From contig JAFKEU010000004.1 in NCBI GenBank assembly GCA_017308475.1, positions 875,949 to 939,948 on the forward strand: a stretch of 64,000 nucleotides of DNA. Direction: 5' to 3'. Numbering within the stretch: the first letter of the stretch is position 1; each line of letters starts with the position of its first letter. Shown piece after piece: positions 62,418 through 64,000 of this stretch. Position numbers and translations under genes: made by a program. Below the pieces are notes generated by a model that did not search any database, was not told the DNA's origin, and saw only the letters and a list, made by a program, of their open reading frames with translations. This stretch comes from Alphaproteobacteria bacterium. Its GTDB lineage: Bacteria > Pseudomonadota > Alphaproteobacteria > Micropepsales > Micropepsaceae.

Positions 62418-63283
62418 GCGCGCTTCCCTATATCGGCCTTGCTGTTCTGGCGCTGGCGGCGATCGGCTTTGCCGCCTGGCCGCTGCTGCGCGGCAAACAG
62501 GGCAAAGCCAAATGGCTGCTGATGGGCGCGGTGGCGCTGTTCGTTCTGGGCGTGGGCGGGGGCACCTATCTGGTGCTGGGCCGGCCCTATCTGGCCCAGC
62601 GCGCGGCCATCGGCCTGAAGACCGATGAGGTGAACGGCCTGGTGCCCTTCCTGATCGAGCGGGTGCGCAAATATCCCAATGACGCGCGCGCCTGGCGCTA
62701 TCTGGGCCAGCTTTATTCCGCCGCGCGCGATCCGGGCGATGCGGCCAAGGCCTATGCGCGGGCCATCGCCATTACCGGCAAGGGCGATCCGGTGCTGGAC
62801 GCGGCCTTCGGCGAGGCGCTGGTGATGCAGAACGGCGGCAATGTGCCCGACCAGGCGGTGGCGGCCTTCGAGGCCGCCGTCGCGGCCCAGCCATCGAACG
62901 TGCCTGCCCGTTTCTATCTGGGCCTGGCCAAGGCGCAGCGCAATGACCGGACGGGCGCGATCCAGGCATGGCAGGCGCTGCTGGCCGATGTGCCCAATGA
63001 TGCGCCGCTGCATCAGTTGCTGGTGGACCGCATTGCCATGCTGACCGCGACGGCCGGCGGACCCGGCGGCGCACCCGATCCGCGCGCCATGGTGGCCATG
63101 CTGGCGGCGCGGCTGAAGGCCGATCCGAACGATGCGCCGGGCTGGATCAGGCTGGTGCGCGCCTATCACGTGCTGGGCGAGGACGACAAGGCGCGGAGTG
63201 CGCTGGCAGAGGCGCGCAAGGCTTTTGCCGGCAACAAGGACGCGCTGACGGCGTTCGACACGGCGGAAAAAGATCTCAAATAG
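62414..63283 (+). CDS. TPR membrane protein, CcmI/CycH-like
   Basis: A 289-residue protein with two N-terminal membrane helices (about 5-25 and 34-55) and then about five TPR-like helical repeats (RVRKYPNDARAWRYLGQLYS, AAFEAAVAAQPSNVPARFYL, MLAARLKADPNDAPGWIRLV). The layout is like the cytochrome c maturation protein CcmI/CycH, but no other ccm gene is in the window. I would leave it as a TPR protein. It overlaps trmJ (GTGA), indicating coupling. Confidence 0.75.
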   Translation: MSALPYIGLAVLALAAIGFAAWPLLRGKQGKAKWLLMGAVALFVLGVGGGTYLVLGRPYLAQRAAIGLKTDEVNGLVPFLIERVRKYPNDARAWRYLGQLYSAARDPGDAAKAYARAIAITGKGDPVLDAAFGEALVMQNGGNVPDQAVAAFEAAVAAQPSNVPARFYLGLAKAQRNDRTGAIQAWQALLADVPNDAPLHQLLVDRIAMLTATAGGPGGAPDPRAMVAMLAARLKADPNDAPGWIRLVRAYHVLGEDDKARSALAEARKAFAGNKDALTAFDTAEKDLK

Positions 63284-63292
63284 ACAGGTTTT

Positions 63293-63399
63293 GCGCGCGA
63301 GCGATTTTGCGATCCTGAGCAGGAGCGCCAAGCGAAGTGTACGAGAGGTACATGAGCGAGGGCGCGACGCACTCAGGGCGCAAAAGGCCCGCGCGCTTT
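63293..63399. repeat. Long imperfect inverted repeat
   Basis: TTTTGCGATCCTGAG and CTCAGGGCGCAAAA pair with one gap, flanked by CGCGCG on both sides, giving a hairpin over ~105 nt between the convergent TPR gene and the small membrane protein gene. No U-run is clear. Confidence 0.45.
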
Positions 63400-63673
63400 A
63401 GTCGGCCACGCGGCCCTGCCAGACAGGCCAGCACTTGTCGTGACCGGCGGCCTTTTCGGATGCATACAGGCGCGACTGGGCATCTTCCGCATTGGCGCCC
63501 TGCTCCCAGACCATGCTGTCACTGCCGCCCGCGCACCAGACATAGAACTGATGCTTGCCGGGCGAATAGAAATCGCTGTGATGGCTGGAGGTCATGTTCG
63601 CGGCCACGGCCACGCCGGCCACAGCCAGGCCGATGAAACCGGCAACGCCCGCGAGAAGATAGACCACTTTCAT
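63398..63673 (-). CDS. Small exported or anchored protein, unknown
   Basis: The 91-residue protein begins with a hydrophobic segment (VVYLLAGVAGFIGLAVAGVA) that is a signal peptide or anchor. The mature part (HHSDFYSPGKHQFYVWCAGG, SDSMVWEQGANAEDAQSRLY) has two Cys (CAGG, KCWPVWQ) that may form a disulfide. I do not recognise a family. Start at the ATG at 63673; the 12 extra upstream residues add no signal feature. Confidence 0.6.
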   Translation of the reverse strand: MKVVYLLAGVAGFIGLAVAGVAVAANMTSSHHSDFYSPGKHQFYVWCAGGSDSMVWEQGANAEDAQSRLYASEKAAGHDKCWPVWQGRVAD

Positions 63674-63764
63674 GACCCTCATCCTGTCATGCGAAGCTGG
63701 TTCCGCCAAGGCGGAATGCCGGCGAAATTGTGTTTCGGAAGATTACGGGTCTTTTTAATAAACC

Positions 63765-64000
63765 CCCTCCGGCTTCAGCTTGCTCTCGGCGTGGTGCCCA
63801 CGCCTTCGAACGCTGAAGCCACCTCCCCCTTCCTGCGTGCTGACGCACGCGAAGGGGGAGGCGGACCTGAGCCGGCGTTAAGAATTGAAAGACGCCCGGC
63901 GCCCTCCGGCTTCAGCTTGCTCTCGGCGTGGTGCCCACGCCTTCGAACGCTGAAGCCACCTCCCCCTTCCTGCGTGCTGACGCACGCGAAGGGGGAGGCG
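63765..64000. repeat. Dispersed double-hairpin repeat, copies 6 and 7 in tandem
   Basis: Copy 6 is 63765-63863 and copy 7 is 63902-64000, identical over 99 nt and offset by 137 nt; copy 7 may run past the window edge. Each, read on the minus strand, has hairpin CCTCCCCCTTCG...GAAGGGGGAGG, TGGCTTCAGCG, an inner GGCGTGG-GCA-CCACGCC palindrome and GAAGCCGGAGGG. The order is that of copies 4 and 5. No gene lies between 63674 and the end. Confidence 0.75.

Overview
The window is a high-GC alphaproteobacterial chromosome segment. The evidence is the CtrA cell-cycle circuit, a Caulobacter-type flagellar layout (flgE-sciP-fliF-fliG-fliH-fliN-flbD-flhA), the recA/alaS neighbourhood, an alphaproteobacterial SOS box and small alphaproteobacterial markers (DUF1192, DUF465, COQ9 next to rpsU). 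I cannot fix the genus. The gene mix would fit a Rhizomicrobium/Micropepsaceae- or Caulobacterales-like organism, but that is inference.

Layout. 1-1200: accessory fringe with the tail of a P-loop ATPase, a broken DUF6471 gene and a SpoIIAA-like protein. 1.3-3.1 kb: elongator tRNA-Met, a GNAT acetyltransferase and mnmA. 3.1-22.3 kb: first flagellar block (flgL, flgK, fliK, flgD, flgE, sciP, fliF, fliG, fliH, fliN, flbD, flhA, a degenerate FlhF-like gene, fliJ, fliI) ending with ctrA. 22.4-35.5 kb: mixed housekeeping and cell-cycle genes (paraoxonase-like protein, ABC exporter, rpmE, rcdA, quinone oxidoreductase, trcR, DedA/YqaA-like protein, acyl-CoA ligase, ubiX, alaS). 35.7-43.6 kb: recA, an AT-rich stretch with a nuclease-toxin-like gene, a double PilZ protein, and a secreted carbohydrate group (PEBP protein, two aldose 1-epimerases, HpcH/HpaI aldolase). 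43.9-51.2 kb: cckA and the second flagellar block (flhB, fliR, fliQ, fliE, flgC, flgB; divergent fliO and fliP). 51.3-64 kb: tannase-family esterase, CDF metal exporter, rpsU, def, COQ9, asd, purK, purE, a GGDEF protein, icd, trmJ and a TPR protein.

How it works together. CckA is the histidine kinase that feeds CtrA. RcdA helps ClpXP degrade CtrA. SciP binds CtrA and blocks activation. FlbD activates late sigma-54 flagellar promoters. TrcR is a further cell-cycle regulator. All six are here beside most of the basal body, export apparatus and hook genes. Control sites fit the circuit: two perfect TTAA-N7-TTAA CtrA boxes between flgB and fliO, a GANTC methylation site and near-boxes before ctrA, a near-box before fliF, and two divergent sigma-54 promoters between flgK and fliK.

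The most novel candidate is a complete transcription attenuator before asd. It has a sigma-70 promoter, an almost leaderless 23-codon threonine/lysine-rich ORF, three mutually exclusive pairings and a Rho-independent terminator just upstream of asd. Other points of note are a family of about 90-115 nt double-hairpin repeats placed just after stop codons, segmental duplications of the rpmE 3' end, an orphan terminator in the AT-rich region next to recA, and remnants of a Tet-type MFS transporter and a DUF6471 gene.
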